NCBI GenBank assembly: GCA_013339765.2
Contig: CM023448.1
Coordinates: 282,035,717 to 282,099,716, forward strand
DNA from: Haemaphysalis longicornis
Taxonomy: Eukaryota > Arthropoda > Arachnida > Ixodida > Ixodidae
DNA: 64,000 bases
Direction: 5' to 3'
The notes below the pieces were generated by a model. It did not search any database and was not told the DNA's origin. It saw only the letters and a program-made list of their open reading frames with translations. The stretch's first letter is position 1. Each line of letters opens with the position of its first letter. Shown one piece after another: positions 32,941-43,128 of this stretch. Made by a program: the position numbers and the translations under genes.

Positions 32941-34430
32941 CACTCAATTTTTTCAATATGTTTTGTGTAGTGAGGACACCATACAATTGATCCATATTCG
33001 AGGACTGGTCGGATAAATGTGCGGTAAGCCTCTAGTTTAACTTTTTGCTGTGAGCGCCTCAGCTTTCTGCGCAGAAAGCAGAGCTTTTTAAAAGCTCTCT
33101 TGCAAATGTCGTCGTAATGTGTGTCACAGTTAAGGTTATTTGTAATAGTTAGGCCCAAATACTTAACAGAAGATACAGTGTTAATATAACGCGTTCCGAT
33201 TTGATAGCGATGAATCAACGAATTTTTCGTGCTTGTTATTGTCATAGAAACTGTTTTAGAGAAGTTAATTAACATTCCATTACGTCCGCACCAGTCCGCG
33301 AGTTTACGCAGGTTGTTATTCAAACGAACTTGAGTATCGCAGTTATCAATAACAGAATAGAGAACACAATCATCAGCAAACAATTTCACATGTACATTTT
33401 CATCAAGGTGCTTCCCAATGTCATTTATGAATATAAGAAAAAACAATGGTCCTAGTACCGATCCTTGTGGGAGCCCTGACAAAACCGGTAATACGTTAGA
33501 CCTGGAACCATTACATTCAACAAACTGCATGCGTTTTGAAAGGTAGGACTGAATCCATAGCACCAACTTTAACAACTCAACCAGCTGCACATGGGGTACC
33601 CGATCGAAAGCTTTGGATAAATCCAAAAAGATGGCGTCAATTTGATGTTGCTTATCGATTGCGGGGGCAAAATCGTGAATAACAGATACCAGTTGGGTAA
33701 CCGTAGAAACATGTTTTCGAAATCCATACTGATATTCAACAAAAAACTGTTTGGCTTCTAAATAGTTAGATATATGACTAGCGATAACGTGTTCCATTAG
33801 TTCGCAGCATGTGCTGATCAGAGAAATTGGTCTGTAATTAGTAGGAGACAGCTTATCCCCGGCCTTGAATACAGGTATAATCTTTGCCAACAGCCAGTCT
33901 ATCGGTGGGGAGGCTTCATCAAGAGATGCATTAAAGATGATGTAGAGATACTCAGAAATAACCTCCGCGTACCGGGGCAAAAAGGCATTAGGTAAGTCAT
34001 GAGGACCAGATGCTCTTTTAGTTTTAATTTTCGATAAAAGATCAAAAATTCCCTCACGACTGAAGCCCAGGTCAGGCATGGTGGCACAAGGAGACAACGA
34101 GGTACTTATGGAAGCGATAGAAAGGGGATGGGTGAATGAGCCATGGAAGGTAGAATTTAGTTCATTCGGGCAATAGCTTCGGGATTAGTGACAACTAATG
34201 CGTAAATGTTTAATTTTTCTGTGCCACACTTGGAGCCAGATAGGAATCGCCAGAACTTTTGGGGGGCTTCTTTTAAAAAAAGAGGCAAAGTATGATTGTG
34301 GAATCTTGAACGATTGTAATCTGGAACTGCTTTGGGCGCTTCCTCCAGCACTCTCTTTCAAAATTACCGATAGACGACGCTTTCTTGGTGAGGAACTCCA
34401 GAGCGGTCATAAATTTTTTAAAAGCACCGC
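32892..34430 (-). pseudogene. CR1/Jockey-like LINE reverse transcriptase (5'-truncated)
   Basis: A 401-codon frame (34097-32892) is a nearly intact RT: NYRPISL at about residue 87, YGFRKHVST at 124, FLDLSKAFDRV at 157, SGLPQGSVLGP at 207 and FADDCVLY at 240, so the catalytic aspartates are present. It ends HIEKIEWIQRLAARFIV as in CR1/Jockey-type ORF2. About ten residues seem missing between ELLKL and WIQSYL. Upstream, an out-of-frame piece (34351-34157) reads KEAPQKFWRFLSGSK, the usual linker between endonuclease and RT. The endonuclease and ORF1 are absent. It would not move by itself. Confidence 0.88.
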
Positions 34431-34768
34431 CCTCTGCGCCTCTGAGGGGCCTTTCAGTGGACCTCAAAGGTATGTGTTTCACTCCCTCCCCGATGCCATA
34501 GTTCTGGAAGCTGTGAGTGAGGTCACTTACGTGTTCGGCAAGAGAAAGTTCCGAAGTGAGTGTGGTATCGGTACGGAAGCCTTAATTCAGTGCCTGGTCA
34601 ATTTGCGGTCAACTTTCGTGGTGCACAACAATGAGCTCTGCTTTCAGCGAGGAGGAGTAATGCTCTCAGGGAGCATCTACTTGCTGTCTACGACCGGCGT
34701 CTGCATTCCGCTCTTCCTGATCTGGCAGTAGCAAGGACGTCTCGTTATGTGGAGCATTTCCTGGTGCT

Positions 34769-34876
34769 CATGGTGAAAACAGCGCAGAAAAGACGAAGAC
34801 AGAGATAGGGTAAGCACAAACACGGCGCTGCTATCCCTATCTCTGTCTTCACCTTTTCTGCGCTGTTTTCACCATG
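34769..34876. repeat. Long palindrome (about 43-bp arms) inside the Penelope-like element
   Basis: CATGGTGAAAACAGCGCAG... (34769-34811) is inverted at 34834-34876 with two or three mismatches; the loop contains AAACACGGCGCTGC. It breaks the RT frame, so it is probably an inserted or duplicated terminal sequence of this class of element. Confidence 0.85.
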
Positions 34877-35097
34877 AACATACACCAAATTGCCTAGTTC
34901 ATGGTACTCGTAAATGTTTTTTTCTGGTGCTCTTCTAGGAACGTGGAGACTCTACTAGGCAAGAAGACAGGAGTCTTTAGGCATTTTCGTATGTTCTGGC
35001 TGCGTTCACAGTAAGCAGCGAGAGACTAAAGAACAAGAAGTTAAAATTTTTGGACCTTGAATTAACCTTCGCGAGTCGCGTATGCTGGGAATACGCA

Positions 35098-35121
35098 GGC
35101 ACGCACACACACGCGCGCGCG

Positions 35122-35156
<35 letters not shown>

Positions 35157-35188
35157 GCGCGCACACGCACGCACGCACGCACGTATCC
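35098..35188 (+). repeat. (AC/GC)n microsatellite within the RT frame
   Basis: CACGCACAC...ACGCGCGCAC...GCACGCAC for about 90 bp. In the RT frame it encodes alternating HT/AR residues between VCWEY and the LPFNSA block and does not break that frame. Confidence 0.93.
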
Positions 35189-35526
35189 TGCCGTTCAACT
35201 CGGCCTTCTCGAAGATGGTGAAGCGTGGTATAGCTGTTGCTGCCATTCAGAACGCAGTGTCAAGGTCCTGTCATCGCGCGATGACTGAGCCTGGCCTGCC
35301 AAGTCAGCAGGCTCAAGTCGGCAGGGTATCCGCTTACATTGCTCTGGCCAGCTCCGCGGAATCCTATTTGAGAAGGCTGAGTTCGAACATCGCAACAAGG
35401 TCGGAGGAGGACGTGAGGGGCCGTCTCATCGTCATTCCCTATGTTTCTTTTTCTTTATTGCCTTACTTTGACAATACAACAACACAACACTGCATTGATA
35501 GAACTGCTTGGGTATCAGAAAGCCAG

Positions 35527-36222
35527 CTAAAGTTGTTTCATGCTTGTCAATGTTTCCCTCACAGGCAACCATTCCGGAGGCTCAGGCTGAGCCCTCCATA
35601 CTTCAATAATCAACCGAATATACTCCGAAAAATACTCCTTAGAGCGTTTCGCATCATCATCATGATGGCGTATGGCCATACGCGACTTCCAAATGCTGTG
35701 CTGGGCCAGAACCATGACGAGGTCGTACGGTACACCGTCTTCACTTTCGACGGGTAAAAACCGTATTCCGTGTGCGTCTAGAGGGAAATCTTTCTTTAAT
35801 TTGCGCTGAAGCACGCCCCAGAAAAATTCCCCCTCCCAACACTCTAAAAACACATGTTCGATCGACTGGGGTTTCTTGCACGGATAACACTGAACGCCTC
35901 CTGGAAGGTACAAACCCTTACCTTTCACCCATGGCGGTACCACCATTCTTTTGATACGTTTAAGCACATCCTGTCCTGGCCCTGCGCGGTACATTGATCT
36001 ATACAATGGCACAGGTAATACAATATCTACAAGGTCTCGGTAAAGTTTGTTTTTTTCGCGTGAACTGGACAAGTATTCAAGAGTGAAGCGGGTTTGTAAA
36101 AACTGGACTGCCAGAACTACTTCACTGGAATATCCTTTGGGTGCGCCAAATGAAAAACACGCTGTCGAAACAATAAAATCAGGCAGTGACCTAGCTAGTT
36201 TTATCTGACACGCAGTGTGCAA
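35527..36222 (-). pseudogene. LINE ORF2 C-terminal part with zinc-binding motif
   Basis: The frame gives FLQTRFTLEYLSSSREKNKL, then KGKGLYLPGGVQCYPC and IEHVFLEC: C-x2-C-x7-H-x4-C, the zf-RVT type end of Tx1/L1-like ORF2. The 231 codons end at a stop 80 bp before the A-rich 3' end. The closest relative in the window is 49694-50314, which shares FxLPGG.xC..C and EHVF.xC. RT is lacking upstream, so this frame cannot act alone. Confidence 0.82.
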
Positions 36223-36680
36223 GAAAGGTTAGTACTAGGTACTCGGAAGAATCTTTGTCCAAATAGGGCATCAAGCGCATAAATTCTTTAAATTTCTCTC
36301 TGTCGACGTCATGACGGGAAAACAACTACTCGTAATAGCTACAAAAGCTTTTAGAATGTTTTCCTGGTCGTTATACAAAACTCCTTCACTTTATTTCGAT
36401 TACAGCGTTTCTGCGGGCATACTTTTTTCTCCGAACTGAAAGCTCTTTTGGTCGGTGCTTCACCTAGCAGAAAACGTTCCGCTCTCGCCCGTACCAGTGC
36501 TCCGTGGTATCGTTCCTTGTCGATAACTTCGAGCTGCGCTTTGAGCTTTCTAATGTCATCTTCAAACATTCCAGGCGACTTACATTCTTCTTTTAAAAGC
36601 GCATCCAGGCTACTGCGCAGCAAGGCTTCTCGTCCCCTCTCCTCATTTTTCATGGCACCTGATCTTTCGAGCGCTTTCAT
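36223..36680 (-). pseudogene. LINE ORF2 linker up to the RT-deletion junction
   Basis: Reads ALLRSSLDALLKEECKSPGM, then KAQLEVIDKERYHGALVRAR and LGEAPTKRAFSSEKK, the helical linker before RT in Tx1-like proteins. In another frame it goes on as LFSRHDVDREKFKEFMRLMP, then jumps near 36230-36245 straight into C-terminal sequence. The RT core, normally well over 1 kb, is gone. Confidence 0.78.
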
Positions 36681-37321
36681 TTTACTTGCTGTTTAAAGTT
36701 TTCCCATTTAAAAACATAGTTCATGTCCCCTCCAGCACAAAATATCTCCTGTGCGTATGCGTTGACCATGCCAAGGAATGCTTCATCTTGCAGCAGTTTG
36801 TTGTTTATCTTCCAAAGCCCCCAAGAAAAGGCATTTTGACGTTTTACCCCCTTCCCAAGTGTTACGGACACAAGGCAGTGATCGCTATTTGGTAATCGTC
36901 GCATTCAGGAACAAGATCTAACGATACATACACTCGATCGAGCCGCGCGTGACTGGTGCCCTGAAAGTGCGTGTAGCGAACAGTGCCAGCACTGCTCATG
37001 CTATCGCCTACATCTGCAAGGGCGAAGTCGCGACTATCTCGTTGAAAACCACCGTACTCGCATCTCTGAAATTTGTCAGTCTACTTTTATCCCTCGCGGA
37101 ACACACGCAATTGTAGTCGCCTAGTAACACCAAGAGACGCTCTGTATTACACCACGTTTTTAAATCTTCGAAAAACAAAATTTCCTTTAGGCTGCCTTTG
37201 TTGGGCCGTGAACACAAATTACACGCCATTCGTGTAAACAGAACTGAAAGTCACAAACGACAAACCGCCTCGATTCTGACGCTGTAACGGTATTTAAGGT
37301 TGCCCCTAGGCTACGCCGTAT
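36681..37321 (-). pseudogene. LINE ORF2 endonuclease, C-terminal half
   Basis: After the solo LTR the frame resumes RRSLGATLNTVTASESRRF, EWRVICVHGPTKA, then with a frame break LVLLGDYNCVCSARDKSR and LPNSDHCLVSVTL. GDYNC and SDHCLV are the conserved GDFN and SDH blocks of apurinic-type (EEP) endonucleases, with catalytic D/N and D/H present. A stop after GPTKAA and a frameshift separate the blocks. Confidence 0.82.
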
Positions 37322-38175
37322 TGTAACGTAGTCTTTTGGTTACATACTGCCGCTACTGTAGCATGAAGATCGGAAGGAAAAAGTCGAGACGTCGAAGAGG
37401 TTTTAAAGGTTAACTTGTTTACTTTACAGATGACATTGGTGACATTTAGCACATATGAATTAGAATGAATACACTTGTTACATAAATGAGAAAGACTGTC
37501 AATAGATTAAGAGTACTCAACGAAACATGGTTGGCGGGCGAAGGGCTCCCGGCGTCTGGCCCCGACGATCGGCAGCAAGCGGCTCTCCTGGTGTTGCTCG
37601 CTTCTCGCCCTCAATCGCCAGAGGGGCCGCGTTATATTTGCTTTGGGGGGACGCACTGGGGGAAAAAGCGCATCCTAGCGTGTGCGGACCGCGCGGAAAA
37701 AGGCTAAGGCACACCCGCAGCCAATCAGGAAGGCGCTTCTAAGCTCCAATCAGACATGTCCCCGCCAAAGTGAAAAGACCAAAAACACAGACACAAGGTT
37801 TCGACTCGAAAACGCGTGCTTGGAGAATTTACGGGCGTAGAGCAAGTAGTTAGACAAAACGCACTAAAGTAAACAGGGGAAAAGGGAAGGTCGTCGGAAG
37901 AACACAGCGGCCCGCGTAGGCGCGCAACGGGGGGTCGGAGACGCCAGTGCGTGCGGTAACAGAAGCCGAGGCGAGGGTTCGCTTCCCCCAACAGCCGTCG
38001 TCTCCCGGTCGGCCGACGGGCAGACACACGCGCCGGAGCCGTTTCTCAGAAAAAAGGGCCAGGGCCCAACCGCGTCCGAAGCGCCTTCACACAAACACTT
38101 GGGAGGAAGAGCCCCGGCGGCCGCACAGAACTAAAAAACAACCAGAAAACATCAAGGGATCTCCTCTTCGCGACA
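37322..38175 (-). mobile_element. Solo LTR (854 bp) inside the LINE endonuclease
   Basis: On the + strand it starts TGTAACGTAG and ends TTCGCGACA. GTAT flanks it at 37318-37321 and 38176-38179, a 4-bp target duplication. Deleting LTR plus one GTAT joins the endonuclease codons exactly as ALLI|RRSLGATLN. The minus strand has a TATA-like AAATATAACGCG, suggesting that orientation. No internal retrotransposon sequence remains, so it formed by LTR recombination. Confidence 0.9.
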
Positions 38176-38179
38176 GTAT

Positions 38180-38437
38180 TAACAGCGCACAGCCCGCGGA
38201 TAAACCCACGGCGTGTGAGACACAAACGTCGTACCTCGACGCAAAGGGCCGTACCATACGGTTGGTCTGGTCCTCCCTCTCAACCTTGGTTTCCTGCAAG
38301 GTCACGATGTCGATATCCTCATCTGTCAGTAGACGATACAACTGGTTCTGACGCCTCCGATCAGCTAGACCCCTCACATTAAGCGTGGCAATGCGCATAG
38401 GCTTGCTTAAAGCCATGTTTAAAGATGGACCAGACCT
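38180..38437 (-). pseudogene. LINE ORF2 endonuclease, N-terminal half
   Basis: Starts MALSKPMRIATLNVRGLADR and continues DIDIVTLQETKVE and AVGLSAGCALLI. TLNVRG and LQETK are the first two catalytic blocks (N and E) of EEP endonucleases. The LTR interrupts it after ALLI. Apart from that the frame is clean. Confidence 0.88.
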
Positions 38438-38770
38438 ACCACACAGCACTTACATCCACACCTTTGAAAAAAGAGACACTTCATATATGCCCCAAACCCC
38501 CCAAACACAATACACGACAAAACAAAACGCCTCATGGACTCGAAAGACTCCATACATCCCAACAAGCACATAAGGTAACACTTCCTCGTCTGTAGAGGCC
38601 CGTAAACTTCAAGACACCCCACCCCTAAACAAATACTTAAGGACAGTAGAACACTCCAAAAACTTCACTGCGTCGGTCTATTGAGTTCGTTTGCGCCTCG
38701 AAAAAGGCAGTAGGGCACCAATCCCAGTAGACAAAACCCCGCCAACTACCTTTCGAAGCGACATGCTGTC

Positions 38771-39997
38771 TCAAGTGGGCGTACCCGGTGGCTTCGTTCT
38801 GTCGGGGGGAACGTTGGACTTCGGCTTGAAGTTGGCGCGTCGCCCCGGCACCGCCTTCGTAGGCGGCTCCTCGGTGCTGTGAACCTCGGTGCCTTGGCTG
38901 TTGTCGTCGCCTTCGCGCTGCCGCTTCGCGGCGACACCGCCGGATCCGTCGCCACCGACCTCCGTGTTTGTGACGTCCGCTGCGGGATCCGGCGTCGTCG
39001 GCGTCGCCACCTTCTCCTGGCTGGCCGCCTTGGTGCTGCTGCCCTGGCTCGACGAGTCACGTGAGGTTGGCGTCTTCGGCTGACCAAGCAGCTCTTTTGC
39101 AGGAATTCTCCGGTCAGCCTCGGCCACGACCGGCACCGCCGGGACGCGCTCCGTCACCACCTCGCTGGTCCCTGCTGCCGTCTCCTCCGCGTCTGCCTCG
39201 TCCATGAGGCTTTCACGAAGCTCGTCGTCCCTCGCCGGCCTTGTGACAGTCGCGTACGACCTCACACACGCACTCGCCTCGTGTCCGAATCGGCGGCACG
39301 ACGAACACTTGGGCACCTTGCACTCCCGTCTGATGGATCCCTTCGTGTTGCAACGCAAGCACTGGGGGGCTCGGCCTGATACGACGACGAGAGCCTTGTC
39401 GCCCGCTACACGAAGTTCATGTAGCAAGTCCTCCACCGTCACACCCGCCTTCAACTTCAGGGTCACTGACCGGAGGGTTGAACCTTTGTCTTGGATGCCG
39501 TGGACGCGCCACCGCTCCAGCTTGCGCACCTCGCCGACACGCCCGGAGGGTGCGAGCGCAACGCTAACGGCATCGTCGGGCACGTTGTAAGCAGCCAGTG
39601 AAGTTTCAGGCGCACGGCGCACCTCCTGGTTTCCCGGGTCAATGACGATGCAGCACCTTTCCTTCACTTTAACGTCGGTCGCAGTCAAAATCTTCTTAAC
39701 ACCATCTGCCGACTTGAACGTTACCGCCCAGACGTGACTCCCCCCCCCCCCCCCCCCTACCCCCCAATCCAACAACATCGGGGGGAGCAGTGCCAGACAA
39801 GCCAAAGTGTCGCGGAAATCCTCGACACGGTATGGGTGGGCACGCATGTCGGCGTGCAGAAACACGGTATTTAACACGGACTGACCTGTTGAGAACTGGG
39901 GCAAAAGAACTTGATATTCCTCGGTATCCTTAGCATAATTCCTGTTACCGCGGGCCGAAAGGCCCGCCAAAGCCGCTCCTTGGGCGGAGCTCGCCAT
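38771..39997 (-). CDS. LINE ORF1: gag-like nucleic-acid-binding protein (408 aa)
   Basis: An open frame from MASSAQGAALAGLSARG near the element's 5' end. Around residues 215-245 are two CCHC-type knuckles: CLRCNTKGSIRREC and CSSCRRFGHEASAC. The second is complete; the first has Ser where His is expected. The N-terminal part has an RRM-like spacing (VWAVTFKSADGVKKIL), and the C-terminal third is a low-complexity Ser/Thr/Pro and basic tail. A Gly-rich stretch (GGGGGG) is coded by a C-run at 39740-39756. The expected role is binding LINE RNA. The ORF is intact even though ORF2 is wrecked. Confidence 0.85.
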   Translation of the reverse strand: MASSAQGAALAGLSARGNRNYAKDTEEYQVLLPQFSTGQSVLNTVFLHADMRAHPYRVEDFRDTLACLALLPPMLLDWGVGGGGGGSHVWAVTFKSADGVKKILTATDVKVKERCCIVIDPGNQEVRRAPETSLAAYNVPDDAVSVALAPSGRVGEVRKLERWRVHGIQDKGSTLRSVTLKLKAGVTVEDLLHELRVAGDKALVVVSGRAPQCLRCNTKGSIRRECKVPKCSSCRRFGHEASACVRSYATVTRPARDDELRESLMDEADAEETAAGTSEVVTERVPAVPVVAEADRRIPAKELLGQPKTPTSRDSSSQGSSTKAASQEKVATPTTPDPAADVTNTEVGGDGSGGVAAKRQREGDDNSQGTEVHSTEEPPTKAVPGRRANFKPKSNVPPDRTKPPGTPT

Positions 39998-40029
39998 CCC
40001 GCGTCCGCTCGCTAGCGATAGCGGAAGCC

Positions 40030-40440
40030 GTCATTCCCTATGTGCACGGCGTTTGATCGGAGACAAGGCAGGCGTGTGGACGGTTTTTACCGCACCAAAA
40101 AAATTAACCGCTCTGTGTGCCATGGTCACTCATGAAAAGGAAGAGAATCCGCATGTGGGAAGAACCATGCATGCAAACCAATTCGTGACATTGTGGATTG
40201 CGTAGTCTGGGAAACCACACTTTCGTGCAAGCGAGTCTATAGGTGAGACGGGTAGGTGCGTCAACGACCGTCTTAGAGGGCACGCGCACCATGCGCACGA
40301 AAATGGGAAGCAATCTTGCCACACACTGTGCAAATGAGCAATTTCTACCCATATCCTAATGAAACACGCATATAGAAACGATAACGAGACGCCCGATACC
40401 GTGAAATATACGAGGCCCCGGCTAATGACATTAAGGGGAA
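40030..40440 (+). pseudogene. Penelope-like element, part 2: GIY-YIG endonuclease
   Basis: After the duplicated target the frame reads VIPYVHGV and stops, then, with frameshifts, KRVY and IGETGRCVNDRLRGHAHH, then CHTLCK. The (V)Y-(I)G-(E/Q)-T-GRCVNDRLREH block is the GIY-YIG endonuclease joined to the RT of Penelope-like elements. Several small frameshifts and stops show decay. A tail beyond 40440 is not delimited. Confidence 0.75.
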
Positions 40441-41080
40441 TAATTGCGTGAGTTCGCCTTCGGTAACACTCCTTCAGCGGGAGATAGCGTATATTGGTAG
40501 TTAAAGAGAGAGAATGGTGCTGTTTTTTTTTTAAATATTAACCGACCGTGTTCCCTTTACGTCGTTTCTGACTTTTAGCTCTTTCACCTCTCGCTGTTCC
40601 TTCTTACGCGGTCATATGGTGCGTTCATATATGTGTTCAAATCCAATAAAATTTTCCTTAATTCGTCAGCGCGTGTGGCGTCCTCTACTTCATCCAAGTT
40701 TCCCGCGCTGTTTCTCAATAAATTCTGTTTTTTAATGTTTTCTGGATGACGTATCTGCCTTTTAATAAGCATGTAGGCTCATGAAAGGTCCTCGTATACA
40801 TTTATTTTACATGTCCCGCTGCTCCAGTGTTTGTCTCAGGTAACACTTAGGCAAGCTCCACTCACCTCGCGCTTTCACCATTCAAGATCCGTGATGCCAC
40901 AAATCGATACCTGCTTTCACGGTTTTGTCATTTTCTGAGTTAGTAAGCAAGTGCTGTAGCAGAAGTGCTACATTTGTAATCACGACACTCTCATCTACGG
41001 ATATATGCCAACTCGCTTTTACAATTTAGAGTTCTTTTGAATCTTTTCTTAGCTGTCAAACATTTAAAATATGCCCGACT
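40441..41080. other. No gene seen
   Basis: Mixed sequence with no repeat or domain recognised. Confidence 0.5.
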
Positions 41081-41084
41081 TCAC

Positions 41085-41190
41085 AGCCAGGGCCGGATTA
41101 AGGGGGGGGGGGGGGGGGGGGCTACGGCGGCTGCAGCCCCGGGCCCCCAGCTGTCAGGGGCCCCGCTCGATCATATGAAAAAAAAAAAAT
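41085..41190 (+). repeat. Dispersed-repeat terminus with a 20-bp G run
   Basis: CAGGGCCGGATTAAG is followed by 20 G (41102-41121) and then GGCCCCGG/GGGGCCCC. This type of G-rich terminus resembles the one at 2056-2125. Confidence 0.5.
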
Positions 41191-41530
41191 ATATATCTTC
41201 AGTGTGCTCGCTGCCCGCATTGAATCCCAAGACTCCTGGACCACAAAGAATTCAAAGAATAAGCTGAACCTTTAAATGTGAGAAAATTGTTTTATGACAG
41301 TAAGAAAGAAAAGTGTTTTCTCTAGCTTTCCGGCATAAAATGTTTCAGCCTGGCTCAGGACTTTCGGCATGGCCTATAAAGTTTTGACAAAGACTGTACA
41401 AGTTCGGTTTCAGTGCCTACTTTATTACCCTGAAGACCCCATTTAGGGGGTATTACATGTATCTTGTCAGTAATTTATGTACTCAGTAAATTTTAGAACG
41501 TTAAAAAATGAAATATGTATAATTGTTTAA

Positions 41531-41607
41531 CACGCCGAAGCTATCCGTGGGCTGTGAGGCGCGCCGTAGTGAAATGCTGCAAGATAATTTTGACCACCTA
41601 CGTCTTT
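41531..41607 (-). repeat. Degraded Ruka SINE fragment
   Basis: CGCCGAAGCTATCCGTGGGC, GAGGCGCGCCGTAGTGAAAT and ATAATTTTGACCACCTA match the body of the SINE in reverse orientation with many changes. Confidence 0.65.
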
Positions 41608-42893
41608 GGACTCTGTATCACAATCATTGAACCATCAGGGTGGGTAATTTTTTCTACAAGTAAAGAACAGAAGAAGCAGCTACATATTACTTAAAGGTGG
41701 TTCCATTCAACGCCTTGAAACGTCAAGAATCGCGTGACGAGACTGAATTCCTACCAAAGCAGGTCTCAGTCAGTTCAAATGAGCGAATTCGGGAAACAAT
41801 TACCGAACTTCAGAATACCGCCCTGCGTAATAGCGCGCTTAGCAAAATCCGGTGAGTTAGCAGATGCTGGCGCATCTAACCCAGCCAGCGAGCGCAGTTG
41901 TCCCGACCTGCCACGCAGTGACGCATTCGTCACGGTGACGTCACAAAACAGCGATAGCAGGGATCGTCTGGCGAGCGAGATTTTTCATTCATCGAGTACG
42001 CGCAGCTTGCTCAAGACGCCACACGTGAGTACACGGTTGTTCTCAACCTTTGGGCGTTTCCACCGGTTCAAGTTTGGCCGCAAAGCGGTAACGCTGACGC
42101 TCGTGAAAAGCAAGGGCAGTGTTAAGGAGTGTGTGCCGTGAATAACATGCCGTGAATAACATGAATTTCAGTTATCGGAGCCCCACTTTAAGACGAAGGA
42201 TTGACGACTAGAGAATAGACGTAGGGCGGGCTGCCTCCAACGGTTTCACCGCGACCCTGGTGTTTTCGTTGCATCACACCGCAATAGCAGAGGAAGACCC
42301 GCGAGTTAATAGCGGTTGCTGACAGCTGCGTCAGCGGGAATGAACCCGTGGGGGAAAGGGGGGGGGGGGGGTGAACGTCTATTCCCTTGCCTCCTGTTGG
42401 GGTTGCGCTGTAGATACTAATTAAATCGTTTGTTATTGCATTACTTGACCCCGATCGCAGAAGAGCTTCCTCTCCTGTTGATCTGCTCATTTGCAGATTG
42501 TCGGAATGCCCCACTGTGAAGCAGCAACCAATTTACATCGTGCGGAGCACGCACTACAATTGGGTCGCATTTGTACTGGGCGGATGCAAATGAGTACAAA
42601 CGAAGAGCACAGCCTTCGAAACATGCTGCTCCATATGGCTGTGCGATCTAGATCCATGCATGCGTTGCTTTCTCAGCGTGCTTCTTATGGAATGCTTCAG
42701 ATGGCTGCTCAGTTGTGACTGAGTATTTAGTTGCGACTTCTGCACAGATGCACAAGAAACCTGTGCATACGTCTCGCAAGTTTCCTTTGTATTTGAAGAA
42801 TAGTAAAGGCCCAAGGTTAAACAACCAATTAACTTTGAACTCCGCAACGAGAAAATGTAGCTGACACACACAGATCAGGACGAAGCGTAGGGG
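41608..42893. other. No gene seen
   Basis: A 135-codon frame (41734-42141, +) is Ser- and Arg-rich with no domain. A G run lies at 42358-42371. Confidence 0.45.
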
Positions 42894-43128
42894 ACCCGCC
42901 GCGGTGGCTCAGTGGCTAAGGCGTTGCACTGCTGAGCACGAGATCGCGGGTTCGATTCGCGGCCGCCGCTTTTCTGATGGAGGCGAAAAGCAAAAACGCC
43001 CGTGTGTACGAGATTTCGGCGCACGTTAAAGATCCCCAGCTGGTGAAAATTAATCCGGAGCCCTCCCCTACGGCGCGCCTCATCGCCTGCGTTGCGTCGG
43101 CGCGTTAAACCCTACAATCAATCAATCA
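42894..43128 (+). mobile_element. Ruka SINE, full length
   Basis: Has box A, box B (GGGTTCGATTC), body and (AATC)n tail. ACGAAGCGTAGGGGA before and ACGAAGCGAGGGGA after form a target duplication with one base gained or lost. Confidence 0.93.

Larger units (their letters stand above)
34436..35444 (+). pseudogene. Penelope-like element RT, part 1
   Basis: Readable in shifting frames: FHSLPDAIVLEAVSE, then STFVVHNNELCFQRGGV, then HSALPDLAVARTSRYVEHFL (where relatives have Y-V-D-D-F-L), then LDLELTFASRVCWEY, PFNSAFSKMVKRGIAVAA and IVIPYV. This order is the RT of Penelope-like elements. The catalytic D-D is E-H here, there are frame breaks near 34690, and a palindrome and a CA repeat interrupt it. 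The protein continues after a 4.6-kb LINE insertion at 40030. Confidence 0.72.
35445..40029 (-). mobile_element. Tx1-like LINE with RT core deleted, inserted in the Penelope-like element
   Basis: GTCATTCCCTATGT at 35431-35444 is repeated at 40030-40043, a 14-bp target-site duplication; removing one copy and the insert restores the Penelope reading IVIPYV|HGV. On the minus strand the order is short 5' leader, ORF1, ORF2 endonuclease, linker, C-terminal zinc-binding part, AATAAA and an A-rich end. The RT core, expected between linker and C-terminal part, is missing. A solo LTR sits inside the endonuclease. Confidence 0.9.

Noticed and set aside
41734..42141. 135-codon Ser/Arg-rich + frame
   Set aside because: Low-complexity composition and no homology I can name.
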